Below are positions 13,052-25,642 of a stretch of 64,000 nucleotides of DNA, in pieces. The notes below the pieces were generated by a model. The model had not been told where the DNA came from, did no database searches, and was given only the letters and a program-made list of their open reading frames with translations. The DNA lies in assembly GCA_030762175.1 (NCBI GenBank), contig CM060831.1:66632001-66696000 (forward strand), written 5' to 3'. This DNA comes from Metallyticus violacea (taxonomy: Eukaryota > Arthropoda > Insecta > Mantodea > Metallyticidae). The position numbers and the translations under genes are program-made. Positions within the stretch are counted from its first letter, which is position 1, and every line of letters begins with the position of its first letter.

Positions 13052-14465
13052 ACCTTGCCAGAATATGTGTCATCAGTGATCTTAATCATCCACCAGTCTG
13101 AGCCACAGTTCCTGTTTTGATGTATTGTTCCATCCCCCCGATTGCACTTGCAGTGAAATCATCTCTCTTCATTGCGCAATTGTCTTCTGCCTATCCATAT
13201 CCCTCAATCGGTTCCTAACCTGGTATATCATAATAAACTATTATAAATTTTGAGATCTTTACTAATTATAACTGGTTAATATGTAAGGCAAATCACTTCT
13301 TTTGTTATCTGGGAGAGGCGGTGTCTCTTGCACGTGGAAACAACATTTTTTATTATCACCAAACATTTTATTTGTTCATGTACATTTCAGCGCACTTTTT
13401 CTTTTAATAATTTCCTACAATAATTATCAATTTTGTTATCCGCTATACTGCTTCTGTCACTTTCCTTGTATTTGCAATCTTTTTAGTAAAAAGGTCATAT
13501 CTACCAAGTTTTAAGGTTTTGCAGTAGCAAAACATTATCATGATTACTCGTAGACGTCATTATTCACTCTTGCATATAGCTGAGCGGTTGTATGTTTGAA
13601 ATAACGGAATGTAATGTGAACAAAAACACAATACGTCAATTTTTTTGCCGTCATAAATGGCATGCAATGTTTTTGAAAACCAGAGCATTTTTGGGAAGCT
13701 ATGAAAGAAAAAGCTCATTCATGATGTAGTTCAGGTCATCGTTAAAAAAACCAATTAAATGTATATATATTTCTGTTACACCACTTTAAATCCGATTAAT
13801 TTGTTCTATGTTGTAAATTCTGTTGTTACTTACAGGATTTTTCAAAAGTAGTAAATTGAATATCTTGAAACTTATAATTCTATTAAAGATATAAATGATA
13901 TGCTATTTTGAACATAATTATTCCCCATAAGTTTCATACAGTCTTGCACACCAACGTCTTTAGTTCATAAAAAAAATGTATTTAGTTATTCTGTACCCAG
14001 AAATGTATCGCTTCTTTAATATCACTCCCAAATCTTTCTGCTGCTAAATTGTCCTTTATGAGGACCAACACAGGCTACACCTGGTCAACATTACTTTAAC
14101 AAGAAAACCAAATAGAGACTGCAGTACAGGCTTTTACCCTGAATATGTACTTACAACTTTTTCTATCCGGTATAGTATATTTGTGAGTGAATATCTTTTA
14201 TTACAATTTTGTTTGTCTTTGTCGCTTTCATGAGATGAATTAAATTTATATTTACTGTTTATTTGATATCTGTTCATAGAAGGCCTTATGCTGTAAGTCA
14301 GAATATCAACTCTAGCAAGCTTAATTATCTAAGGACAAGTTGTGACATGTTATTTATTGTTGTACTTTTATGCAAGTAGATCGCCATCATTGAACATGTA
14401 GAATGCATGTTAACAAAATTATTCGTTTCTCTTTAAGCCTAGATAATGTTTTATTTGTGCATATA
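13052..14465. other. Intergenic, no feature seen
   Basis: AT-rich DNA with no recognised repeat or gene. Confidence 0.45.
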
Positions 14466-15739
14466 CGAGGGCAGATCCATAAGTTTCCGGCCTAACCATT
14501 TTCTAGGTATGATAAAGACAAAAATTATATTTCACTTTTCAATATAGTTACCGTTTATTGTAATACACTTCTCACATCTTTGAAGCATTTCCCCAAAATA
14601 ATCAAAATTCTTGTCTGCAAAATGGGCATAAAGAGCATCCATCACTTTTTCGTAGAACTTAAATTTCCTTCCTCGAATGTCCTTCTTGAGTTTTGAGAAG
14701 AGGAAATGGTTACTGGGAGCTAGATCTGGGCTTTAGGTTGGATGGTCGAGCTCCTTGAAGCCACATTTCTTCACAGCTTCATTTGTAACAAGAGCTGTGT
14801 GCATAGGCGTGTTGTCGTGAAGAAGACGTGCACCACCAATCAGCTATCCTGGCCTTTGCTCTTTGATGGAAGCACGCAGTCTGTGCAGTAGGCCAGCATA
14901 GTACTCCCTATTTATTGTGTTGTTCCTCTCCTTGAAGTCAATGAAGAGTATTCCTTCACAGTTCCAAAAGATTGTGGCCATGATCTTCTTGGTTGAATGA
15001 ATGACCTTGCCTTTTAGAGGTGCTTCGCCAGGTTTACGCCACTCCATTGATTCTCTTTTGGACAAGGGATCATATAGAGGATCATAGTTTCATCTACGTA
15101 ACAATGGTTTGCAGAACTTCTCTCTCGTTGTCACGGCAGAAGTCCAAAAACGCCTGACAACAGATGACTCGTTGCTGCTTTTGAACTGAGTAAAGAAGTC
15201 TAGGTACCCATCTTGCACTAAACTTATTCATATTTAAATGTTCATGAATAATACGAAGGGCTGTTTTTTTAGAAAGGCCTAACTTTGCTAATGTTTGTGT
15301 AATTTTGACCGGCCGGTCTTCCATAATTTCTCCTTCCACAAGAGCGATGTTTTCAGGAGTGAGCACTTCCAAGGGCCAACCTGCACGTTCTTCGTCTTCG
15401 ATGCTTTCTCGACGAATTCGAAAGACCTTGGCCCATTGTTTTATGGTAGAATATGAGGTGAATGCCTCCCCATAACGTCCAATCGCCTGTTTAATTTCAT
15501 TTGGAGTAAGTCCTTCTTTTGTGAAGAACTTAATAACAGATCGATACTCCATTTTGAACACATCACAATCTTCTACACATAGCCTTCTTTATGCAACTAT
15601 ATCTGAACAACTGCACACAGAGGAGCGGAAGTTACAGCTGCAATTCTTTTCTTAACAGATACGGTATGCCACTAGATAAGGCTTTTTTGAAGGCGATAAT
15701 CCTTATCGGCGAGGCTGGAAACTTATGGATCAACCCTTT
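14466..15739 (-). mobile_element. Full-length mariner transposon
   Basis: 1274 bp, the usual mariner size. The ends are inverted repeats sharing GATCCATAAGTTTCC, followed by G or A and then GCCT; the outer bases differ (CGAGGGCA against AAAGGGTT). A TA dinucleotide lies on both sides (14464-14465 and 15740-15741), the expected mariner target duplication. The interior carries a minus-strand transposase pseudogene. Confidence 0.93.
14532..15561 (-). pseudogene. mariner transposase, inactivated
   Basis: The N-terminal half (15561 to 15094) has the helix-turn-helix domain with the family-typical RAGWP..., LAKLGLSKKTALRIIHEHL and SARWVPRLL motifs. A frameshift and stop fall just before the first catalytic Asp (VDET). 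The frame resumes at 15065 with SMEWRKPGEAP, FWNCEGILFIDF and INREYYAGLLHRLR. A stop follows EQRPG, then HDNTPMHTA (second Asp). A further stop sits in DHPT*SPDLAPS, and the third catalytic residue, 34 residues after the second, is Asn instead of Asp. It reads to a natural end at 14532. At least three lesions plus a lost catalytic residue make it non-functional. Closest to the irritans-type mariners by motif. Confidence 0.93.
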
Positions 15740-16770
15740 TATATTGCTATTGTGCCAAGAAAGTGTTTAAATCATCCATGCAATGTCTGCTTTGTTGTAT
15801 GGTAAAAAGACTTTCCAGTCTCAAGAGGCGAAAATCACGTCACCTTTAAAAGGGTATTATTAAATTTATTTTTGAAGGAAAACTGATGATTTTGCTACAA
15901 ACTGGGCCCCCATGTGTATGTACTACACTTATCGCTGAATGAAAAATGGTACGTATCATATGCCATCCAATTTTTAGGATTTGTAGGAAACCATTGAAAT
16001 GATTTCTATTTCTTTTCAAATAACATTTTAGAAATTATATCAAATACGAAATATAAAGTTAGGTATCCTAATGTTTCATCTCCAATGAGGTCTGCTTACC
16101 TTAAGTGATAACTCCGGGTCTCGCCTGACTTCATCTAAAGAAGGAACAGACAAGAGGAATGATCCTGAATGCAAGCGAGTTGTTCATAGAACGCACCAAG
16201 AAGATCAGCACTGGGAATTAAAATGTCTAAACTATAATATACATTTGCTTCAGACCCAAAGGATAGAATCTACTTAACAAAGATTAAAGAAATTTCTATT
16301 ACTGTATCCGCCATACTTATTCCATAAGACTACTTCTCTGTAAGTATTTTTTTTTAAAAATGTGTACTCAGTTTAGGGGTTCTTGGATATCAACACCGAT
16401 CAGATAAATAAATTCATCAAAAGTTAGTTTAAAGTGTGTACTGATGCTATCAATAACTGTACAGTATTCTGCTAACATAAAGAGAGAGATGAAGATATGA
16501 AACTCAGCATTAAAATGTTACTGGAATATCTGAGGAGTTTTGAAGGTAGGTTATTGCAGCTTCAACACGCTAAATGATGCTATTTCGTGGAGATAGAAAG
16601 TTAGAACATTTAGATTAAACGTGAAACAAACGTGAAGAGTGATAACAGGTGAAGAGATGTGGGCGAAACAAATTGAGTGTATGTGTGAATATGACATTCT
16701 CAATATTTATTTTTATTGTATTGTATTCAATTTATTCTGATCACCACCACTACTTACTACCTTTTTGAAT
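15740..16770. other. Intergenic, no feature seen
   Basis: AT-rich DNA without a recognised repeat. Confidence 0.45.
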
Positions 16771-16960
16771 GGTGTTTGACGCCCGTTTTTACTACTGAGG
16801 TACCACAGGAGGTGGACACTGATGATACATAAAATGAAAAATTGGGAAAACTTTTCGAAGCGTTCCAGACATAAGTTTGGAGTACCTATCCGGCATTTGC
16901 CATTTATGAGGACTTAAGAAAACCTGAAAAAAAAAACCTCAGTCAAGGAGAATGGTTCTG
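16771..16960 (-). mobile_element. SINE family B, 5'-truncated
   Basis: On the minus strand it holds the family B 3' body: CCTCATAAATGGCAAATGCC, CATCAGTGTCC, GGTACCTCAGTAGTAAAA and the end GGCGTCAAACACC. The tRNA-like head is missing. Confidence 0.85.
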
Positions 16961-17010
16961 ATGATACTTACTACTACCACCACTACTACAATTACCAACT
17001 CTACTACCAC

Positions 17011-17283
17011 CGCCATGGATGATTGAGGTAGTTATGACGCGGACTCGTGAGCGGAAGGTCTGAGGTTCTATTCCCGCCAGGACCGCCCTTCCTGACAGGT
17101 ATTTTCCAGGTTTCCCTCAATCCTCATAAATGGCAAATGCCGGGGAGGTACCCTACTTAGACCTGGAAAGCTTCTTTAATCAAAAAATACTCTTTTCCCA
17201 ATTTATTATTTCATTTCGTGTATTATTAGTGCCCACCGCCTATGGTACCGCAGTAGTAAAGACGGTGTTAAATACTATTCAAA
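17011..17283 (+). mobile_element. SINE family B, nearly complete
   Basis: Head with GACGCGGACTCGTGAGCGGA and a slightly changed B-box (GGTTCTATTCCC), then CGCCAGGACC, CCAGGTTTCCCTCAATCCTC, ATGCCGGGGAGGTACCC and the end AAAGACGGTGTTAAATAC. It faces the truncated copy just upstream; a CTACCACC-rich simple repeat lies between them. Confidence 0.88.
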
Positions 17284-17413
17284 AAAATAATAAAAATAAA
17301 ATAACCAGTACCACCACCCCACTACTACTGCTGCTACAAAATCTCAAAAATAAAGGACATCAACAAAAGAGTGTTAAATGTTACTTCATTAATAAACTCA
17401 TTTAATAAATAAA

Positions 17414-17670
17414 GGGTGCTCTTTAACGTCCCATTCAATCCAGGGCGTGAAACGACCGATAAATTTTGCTCAGATGCCTCTTCTTTCAGGCATGAGGTTC
17501 TTTTTCGTGCCGTAATTGTACGATACGGGACCCACGGCTTTACTTCCCTTTCAAAAGAAGCCATGCTTAGGATTTTTACGCCCGAAAAAATTCATCATAA
17601 AGATCATGGATGAGTTGAACCCGCGACCTTGGGTCTACGAAGCAAATATGGTTACCACTAGACCATCAGG
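17414..17670 (-). mobile_element. SINE family A, nearly complete
   Basis: Minus-strand head with CTGATGGTCTAGTGGTAACC and CGCGGGTTCAACTC, then the body GGATTTTTTC-like, TAAATTTT..CATCTGAGCAA and a shortened 3' end lacking one arm of the terminal hairpin. An insertion of ATAAAGATCATG lies near the head/body junction. Confidence 0.87.
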
Positions 17671-18029
17671 ATGTATGAAACGGTAAGAAAAGGACATGTT
17701 TTATCAGAAGATAAGAAAATGGGTTGTACTGCATGTTCCTAAGGCGAAAGGATGCATAATGACGTTAATAATGAACTCGCTGTAGGATGAAACAGGAGCT
17801 TGTTTTAATAAAATACTTTTTCCTATGTCGTGTATTTCCCTCAGTCGAATAGGTGCCCTATTGATCTATCCTAGCTGGAGCAAAGTAATTGTGATTGTAT
17901 GTGCATACGGGCTTACACGGGTACCAACATTCTCTGCACATCCATTGACTCTTCAAGTTTACAAACATCCCTATTATCTGCTATACGCGAGAAATCCGTA
18001 CAAAAATGAACAAAACATTTTGGGAGGGG
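17671..18029. other. Intergenic, no feature seen
   Basis: No recognised feature. Confidence 0.45.
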
Positions 18030-18114
18030 GAGGGGGGAATACTTTATTTCTCAACATAATCATCTTTAAAATCTGTACATTTATTTCAGAGGTTTTTAAA
18101 GTTTGTTTATTCCA

Positions 18115-18165
<51 letters not shown>

Positions 18166-18850
18166 CTTCCGTGTACTCGTTTGTGTCTGCGACGTTCATT
18201 TGATGCGAATTTGTTTCCTGCCAGTAATTTCTTCATGTCTGACCAAGTTTGGCGCTTTATCGTAATGGAACAGAATGTTTTTCTTCGCCAAATGAGGACG
18301 ATACTTATTGATCGCGTCGCTTAATTGCTCCATTAGCATAGTGTCGGTTATGGTTTCGCCCTTTTCCAAAACATTAATTAAATTCATGGCGTTTCAATCC
18401 AAAAACAAAGTTGTCGTCCCCGTTTAGCTAAGGGAATTGCTTTTCATCTTCTTCGGAGCGGTTTTTCCAATTGCAACCCGCGACAGTTTCTTCGTTTCCG
18501 GGTGTAGTTATGGGTCGTGTTTTGTCTCCGAAGTTGTCGTTTAAACAGCTCCAAATTCTGCGCAAGTAACAACTCGTTCTCTTTGTTGGTCAATCTTTAG
18601 CACATCGACCATATTCCAAATAATTGTGCACAATATTACGCATCAGATCTTCAGAAATGCCCACAGCTTCGGCAATCTCCTGCACCTTCGGTCTCGAATC
18701 GCTCAGCACAATGTCGTAGATTCTTTCAAACATTTTCCGAAGTATTTGCCTCGGGAAGGTCCGCATCGCTTGTGCTAGTTCGGCTTCATCTAAACTCACA
18801 AAATATTTTATATTTCTACATTTTAAATGCCAGTTTACCAATTTAAGCAC
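18030..18850 (-). pseudogene. Second mariner transposase relic with internal deletion
   Basis: Minus-strand fragments in order: RIYDIVLSDSRPKVQEIAEA and VGISEDLMRNIVHNYLEYGR (DNA-binding half), LTIDQQRERVVTCAEFGAV, TPETKK and KTAPKKMK (centre, with stops), LEKGETITDTMLMEQLSDAI and KYRPHLAKKNILFHYDKAP (catalytic half, where HQDNAP would be expected). The segment with the first catalytic Asp and FWD motif is mostly lost. The run ends in a 49-base T tract in place of the C terminus. It is more like mauritiana or related mariners than the 14.5 kb element. No intact terminal repeats were seen. Confidence 0.8.
18117..18165. repeat. Poly(T) tract, 49 bases
   Basis: Uninterrupted T run inside the mariner relic. 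Length is prone to sequencing error. Confidence 0.95.
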
Positions 18851-20019
18851 GAAAAGCCATCGCGCAGGAGCTGCGTAAACTAAGCGAATTCTTCACCTAG
18901 TAGACTAACGTTAAAAAGGAATATAAAATCCAAATTATGGCCTTAGTAATTAATGAAATGAAATAAGTTATGACATTACTGTATGGTGTTAGATAAACAA
19001 AATTAGAATGTTTGCAATATATAAGTATCACAAAAGGGAAACAACATTATTATTATTATTATTATTATTATTTATTACCATTATTACTGAGATTAAACCA
19101 CTAATATCAAAGGTAAACAATTAATTAAATGAAATATATGACCAATGATAAGACAAAGCTATACTGTATGGGTATTTTAAAACATTTTTAAATGTAACTA
19201 TGAACTAAGCCCTTAATATCATCTTTACATTCACTAAAATAGAGAGAAAAACACAAAGTTTGGAATTACATTGCATATTTAAGAAGACGATGTTCATGGG
19301 TTTCAATAAAACAAAAACATGTTATTATTTAAAAACAATTACAATGTACTAAGTAAATATACACACTCAACAATAAACAATCGAAAGCTTCATCGATTTT
19401 CATTAGCTCTGAAATTTGATTTAAATATAATTGTAGTAAAAACAGGAACACAAACGTTTTCTCAAGTTTATTACAGAGCTCTTTTACATGCAAATATAAC
19501 TCTCAAAAATATATTAGATTAATATTTCACATTTGCTATCTTCATGACGATGCTCTTGTTAAATATAAAATATATCCAACGTCATAAAACCAGTTTATAC
19601 GCTAAATTATTTTTTCCTTTTATTTTAATGTGAGAGAGAAAATTAAACCCAAGAGCGCTTTTTAAATTTCAACTTTCAAATATATTCCCACTCCTAAATG
19701 TCCAATTTCCCTAATTTTCTTATTTTATTTAAATGCTATATATCGATTTTTTTTTTTTTTTTTTTTTTTTTTTTGTGTGAAGAAACAAATATTGGGACCA
19801 ATAGGGCGATTTTCACATGTTGAGTTTCAGGTATAAACCACAACTCCTAATGATCGGAATTTCATGATTTTCAAGAACTATTTTTCTTATTTTGTTTAAA
19901 AGTTATATACGGCGTTTCCTTGTGAAAAAGCAAATATTAGTGCCACTAGAGTAATTCATAAACTTTTTTTTAATATCTTCATATTTTTCTTTCCAATGTG
20001 CTTGGAAATTCGATGTGAA
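18851..20019. other. Intergenic with (ATT)n and poly(T)
   Basis: A short ATT repeat lies at 19048-19073 and a 28-base T run at 19747-19774. Nothing else is recognised. Confidence 0.5.
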
Positions 20020-20330
20020 ATTATTACGTATTCTAAACATTTGTCAGCATATCAAATGCTTCTAAAAGAAACATACAAATTGTTAAACTTTTTCGCTACC
20101 ACCTTAAATATTTACTCACTGGGGAAATGTTTCTTGTCGCACCATTTCTCCTACACTATCCACGACCTCCAAATGTGCTGCAAGTCTTTTCTTTTACTTT
20201 CGGGAAATTGAAAAATCCACAGGGGACCACGTCTGGAGAATAAACGGGATGCGGTAGCACTCAAACGCCTTTTGCTTCCAAAAAAGTCACAGTTCTTGCA
20301 CAGGGAAAGCTACCTTTTTTGGAGTAAAAA
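20020..20330 (-). pseudogene. Third mariner-like transposase fragment
   Basis: Minus-strand translation gives RTVTFLEAKGV, a stop, then HPVYSPDVVPCGFFNFPKVK, which matches the mariner block HPAYSPDLAPCDFFLFPKLK around the third catalytic Asp. Here that Asp is Gly. Only the C-terminal part remains, about 100 codons, with stops. Confidence 0.75.
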
Positions 20331-22860
20331 GACCATGCTCTTTGTTAATAGATTAAGTCAAAGGCCTATTCCAACTTCAGCACCTTCGTCTATACCAAGT
20401 GTCGTCTTTTGTCTGTATCACATAATTTCAATGTTGTTCTTTGATCGTTCTGAATATTTGCACCCTCCGGTTTTTCCTGTACGTGTCAATCTTTTCAGCT
20501 AATGTAAATTCTATTTAATACATTGAACAGATTGTTTTCTTATTCACCCTATAAGAGCAAAAACTCTATTTCGGCCACTATAATTTTCCTTGTCCTTTCT
20601 GTACCCAGATTACTTCTGAGCCATAGGTCATAATTGGAATTCCTATATTGTGTACCGGTATCCGCTTTGTTGTTTTTTATTTTGTGTTAATTTTATTGTA
20701 TCATAACTGTTTTGAGGTTTCACTAATTTACTATATTGTAATGAAAGAGAATTTCAGTTCCTTTATATGTTTTTATTGTTGTTTCATATCTAATTGGATG
20801 TTTTCCTTGAAATGTTATAGCCTTGGTTTTCTTGATGGGCCTTTTAAAATTACATATTGACGCTAATTTAAACAATATTCCTTTTTAGTTCTTTCTGCGT
20901 CGCTATTATTGCCTAGACTCAGCATGGCGTTTTTAAGTAACTGTATAGCTGTAAGGTATGTTTGTTTCCTCAGCTTTTATTATTATATTACTCTGTACAA
21001 AGTAAATACCATTAGAGAAGACTTCAATATAATTCCGTGATCCGTATTAATACAAGTTTTCCATTATTTGTTTCAATTATGCATTACATGTTCTGAGATA
21101 TCATCTCTCTTTCATAATTGGCCACAGTTTTATTTTATTATCAATAAATCATGAATGCTTTTCTTTGTTATGTTTATTTTTTAAATTAATATTATGCAAC
21201 CTATGGTTCTGATGGCAATTTCTTTGTAATTGTTGCAGTTTTTTTTTAAAACTAAGTATACTCTAGTTGTTGAGCAGCATATTTTATTTTAATTATTTAA
21301 TAAATGGTTTTCCAAAAGGTCGTTCCATCCTTTCTTTTATGGGTTGTGTATATCGCTTTATCTTCTAAGCACCAGTCCAAGGTTACTATTAATTTTCAGG
21401 TCATAATGATAAAAACCATGTTTTGTGTCTGTAACGACATTCTGAGGCAGATAACCCAATGTTCAGTATTCTCTATATCTAAAGAAAGTTCTGGAAATTT
21501 TCTTTTACTCGTTCCTTATATCCAGTGGCGAAGTGTACCTTTGTGTATAGGGAATCCTGAGACAATTTAGGTAAAATCGAATTCATATTTAATATTCCAC
21601 GAAAATGCCTCAGTAATGTTATAAAATATTTTCAAATTAATGGCATGTGATTATCAATAATGTACGTCATTAAATTAAATTGCATGCAATATTAAAAATG
21701 CTTCTTTTTCATAATTTACATTTAAATATGTTTGCATCTGAGCTCAACCCTATGGTGATGCATGTACATCAATCACTATTAAAATTAAGAACTGTTCAAC
21801 ATATCTTTCTGATATTCCTAGTAAGATACTGCGCTATTTCTCTGCAGTTGACAATTAGATAGAAATGAAGGGAAAACTGTTATAAAGGAACAGTTACTAA
21901 CCAGGTCGGTTCACGGTGCCAAGTAAACTAAATAGGAATAAGAATGAGTTTTAAAAATAAGTCATAGTGGGTGGTTATTTACATCATCCACATTACAACT
22001 ACAAATATTTTAAATTATATGTCTGAATTCGGTTCTTCTGTTGGGCTTCAAGTTCTAAAATCCCAAAAGAGATCAGACTAGCATATAGGCTAAAACCGGG
22101 TATGCCTACACACAAACGAAAACATGAAAGATCCCCTCCCCTTCATTTTTCTGACCGTTACTTGGAAATTCACCATTGGAAGGCCTAGCCATCGATCGGT
22201 TATTAATGAAAGATTATCTACCTTACACACGGCGTACAGCTCAAATAAGGAAATGAATAAACATTGATAAACACACTGATATTCAGTAGACTAGGCCTTT
22301 ACAGAATTAATGGACGCTTCTTCCCTTTTCAGATGTAACCTAGCTAGGCGAGGTCAGTTTCCAAATATGGCCAGAATCTCCAAAAAATGATCTGCCAAAG
22401 TTAAGTGGCAAAAAATCACATCTCATTTTCAGTATCTAGCCTTCGACAACATACTGGAAAAGTTTCTTTCCCTGCAGACATAGTTAAATATTTGGTATTC
22501 AATACATGTGGTTGAAGCAGGAAATGATTCAAAATTTCCTATTTAAGTATAATTACTTCTGACAACTACTATAATAATAATTGTATCTTATTTCAGGTAA
22601 TCAAGGGTATTAATATTGTAATTAAAAGGAGGCCCCAATATTATATGTATTAATGTATGTTCATAGACATGTCTTTTGCTAGAAAGCAATATTCAAGTTA
22701 TCTTCCCATAATACCGATGATTGACAATGCCTATGTGACTTTGTTATGTTTGTAAAGGGAAATGGAACTGCTGTTCGTCGGAAGCCATTAGCGTACCTGA
22801 GAAAGAAAAAAAAAGGTATTTCAGTTAAGCTTTACCCATTGTCAAACCCTCACGGACACA
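20331..22860. other. Intergenic, no feature seen
   Basis: AT-rich DNA. Frames at 20272-20502 and 21304-21570 have no start context, partner exon or paralogue and are not called. Confidence 0.4.
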
Positions 22861-23626
22861 CCTGTGTTCGGCGCCAGGGGTAATAACATTGCAAATGGCT
22901 AAGGTTCAATTGGAAACGGTGCTTGCCCTCTCCCAAAAAGGAGATGCCGCGAACAGACACACGTTTTCGTAGAAACCAAGACCTTATCTATAACTAAAAG
23001 AGGAAAAAAGATATTACTTTAGAAATCAAGCATGTAAGGAAAGTGCTCAAATTTATGACAGGCCGTTCTTGGAAAACTCAAGCGTGTGGGAAGATATTGT
23101 AGATCAGAAGGGGGAAAATAACTTTAGCCAATGGGCATCGAATAAAAATCAACGAATGAGGAGAACTTAGCGATACAATAAATATTTTAAGATACCCAAT
23201 GGTGAACATATTACTAGGAAATAGAATAACAAACAAGGGAATTTAATTTAGTGAGAGACGTGGCGATGTTGTAGAAAACTGGAATATAGGATCAGAGGTT
23301 GGTCATTCTAACGCAGTCGAAGTTAGTCTAAAAATGCTAAAGCAGTCGCGACAGGAACCAGTCCTAACAGTGTCATAGTGGAATAGTGAAACCGTCGTGA
23401 AGAGTTAAAGTAAATCGTTCGACCAGTGAGAGTCAGTCAGGCAGTGCAACGTAATAGCAATAATAATCACCATCGTGTTCAAGGAAATAAACACGCGAGT
23501 GAATACAACGAATTATAATCCGCCGAAGCGCAGCATGTTCCAGAAACTTCCCAGTTGTCAAATAAATTAAATGTTCAACTAGTGCCGAACTTCATTATTA
23601 CAGCAAACAATCTCCTTCCCCCCCTA
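22861..23626 (-). mobile_element. Possible LTR (solo or junction) with PBS- and PPT-like flanks
   Basis: Read on the minus strand, a segment of 726 bp begins TGTAATAATG (23602) and ends GTTATTACCCC (22877), an imperfect TG...CA-type end pair. It is followed at once by TGGCGCCGAACACAGG (22876-22861), close to the Lys-type primer-binding site of many Gypsy elements. A purine tract AGGGGGGGAAGGAGA lies 8 bases before the start. No gag or pol is present. Both a PPT and a PBS on one LTR would require a tandem or solo arrangement, so this is tentative. Confidence 0.3.
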
Positions 23627-24717
23627 ATGACTTTACGTCATTAAAAACAGTCCAAAATTCCCCTGAGATTCCTATCCTCTGCATTGGAACCAGAGGGTTA
23701 GGAAGCATCGAACTCATGATTCCAAGAGCCGAGGCCAGGCAAGAAGGGCATATTATCGTCCAATTAAATAAACAATAAATCATCCACATTCTGAAATAAC
23801 CCACATAATAATAAATTCCCGTTCCAAAATTGTCGACCTACTTTGGGGCTATATTACAGTTGCATGATGTCATATGAATTTGGGAAAATATGCTAGATTG
23901 TGTAATAACTTTGTATTCATTCTTTACTCTTGCAGCCTGTTTTGTAGGTACAAAGCCATTGGCAAACTGGTTTAAAGGCATGGGCATGACGGTACAGGGG
24001 TGGTACTGCAGTACTTAGGGCTACAAACAACATAACTGTATTGACATTCAGTTATCAAACAGGCGATAATGGATCGGGCACGTTATGGAAACGTGGGCAT
24101 GCTTCTTATGTACGGAGAGTATTATCACATTGATCGATAAGCAGCTGTTCTTTACGACCGCTATATCCTGATAGGTAATAACTACGTTACAGTTTTTCAC
24201 GTCGCTACGTCAACATGCCACGCTGCACGTGCTCACTTCAACAAACCGTGTGCGACATATTTCAAAATGTCAATATCGCGAGAGAAGCTTTGGCCGGAAA
24301 CTCTCGCATCAACGCTACCAGTCAGGCATGTTAAAGTAAGCAAAACGTCTGTCTATTGATGTCCATTCAAACGTCTCAGAACTTGTGTGTGTTAGTTAAT
24401 GTTCATAATTATCTTGGGCTTTCCTTTCTTGCCATCAGTTCCTTTCATCAAACCTGTGTGTTTTTCTATACTTCTGTCACGGCAATAGTGTCTCAATCAT
24501 TTATTGCTCCTCTTAATGCCCCTGCGGTTATTCATTCCAAGTCATGTCATCTATTTTTGTTCTATATAATCAATTGTTTCCTTTTTAAGATGAATTTACC
24601 TTATTTTATCCTAATTTCTTTCTCTTTAGCTCCCACTTGTTCTCATTTTTATCTTAAATAATAACTATTTCCACATTACTGTCCACTTCATTGTATATTC
24701 CATGTTAAACTATATAT
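23627..24717. other. Intergenic, no feature seen
   Basis: No gene recognised. The frame at 24356-24661 is T-rich and looks non-coding. Confidence 0.4.
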
Positions 24718-24806
24718 TGACCGCCTACTTGGTCAAGTTATTGCGTTTACATCTCCTATCGGAAGGTCCCGGGTTCGATTACCGCTACCTGGTTTGATTG
24801 TTGATT
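24718..24806 (+). mobile_element. tRNA-like SINE head, separate family
   Basis: CTACTTGGTCAAGTTATTGCG (A-box region) and GGTCCCGGGTTCGATTACC (B-box) spaced as in a tRNA. It is not the head of family A or B. A T-rich tail follows. Confidence 0.5.
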
Positions 24807-24820
24807 TGTTTTATTTACAG

Positions 24821-24950
24821 ACGCCCTTTAACATCTCAGCTCATCAGCGTCCCATCCAATTCAGGGCATGAAAAGGCCGACAAATTTTGCTCAGAGGCCT
24901 CTTCTTTCAGGCTTGAGGTTCTTTTTCGTGCCGTAAATGTACGACACGGC
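24821..24950 (-). mobile_element. SINE family A, 5'-truncated
   Basis: The 3' half of family A on the minus strand, from CGTACATTTACGGCACGAAA through AGGCCTCTGAGCAAAATTTG to the end GATGTTAAAGGGCGTC. It stops exactly where the next SINE starts. Confidence 0.9.
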
Positions 24951-25222
24951 ACCGCCACGGGTGGCCGAGGTCGTTAAGGCGCGGACTAGTGAGTGGGAGG
25001 ACTGGGGTTCGAATCCCGCCAGGATCTTCCTCCCTGCCTGAAGTTTTTTCCAGGTTTTCCTCACTCCTCATAATTGGAAAATGCCGGGGAGGTACCCTAA
25101 ACTTAGGCCTGGAACGCTTCCTTTAAAAAAAACCCTGTCCCAATTTATAATTTCATTTCATGCATCATCCATGTCCACCGCCTGTGATGCCTCAATAGTA
25201 AAAACGAACGTTAAACACTGTT
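24951..25222 (+). mobile_element. SINE family B, near consensus
   Basis: Head ACGGGTGGCCGAGGTCGTTA with AGGCGCGGACT, B-box GGGGTTCGAATCCCGCCAGG, body CATAATTGGAAAATGCCGGG and GGTACCC, 3' end AACGTTAAACACTG. The class II tRNA look (GTGGCCGAG..GTTAAGGC) points to a Ser or Leu tRNA ancestor. Confidence 0.92.
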
Positions 25223-25603
25223 GTTCACATCTGTCGTTATTTAGACACTCATATTAAAAGTAGTTATTCTAACACACAAGCCATTCTATAACTAGAAACT
25301 CGTTTTGCAACACACTGTACTATACAATTGGTTTAATGGGGAATGTGATATTAATTTGTTTACTTAAGCATATCCATTTATATATTTTGTAAAACTATTA
25401 CACATTTTTTAAAAATTTTTATATTTCTCAATGCGATGTCAAAATTGGTGATATTACATTAATTTGTTTCTAAGATTTATTGCATTAAGTAAGCATATTG
25501 GAACACGTCAAACTGGAATTAAATCCATATAAACAGAATCAAATTTTCAAACAGTAATTTAGAAAATAAAGAATATGTAATAATAATAATAGTAGTAGTA
25601 GTA

Positions 25604-25642
<39 letters not shown>

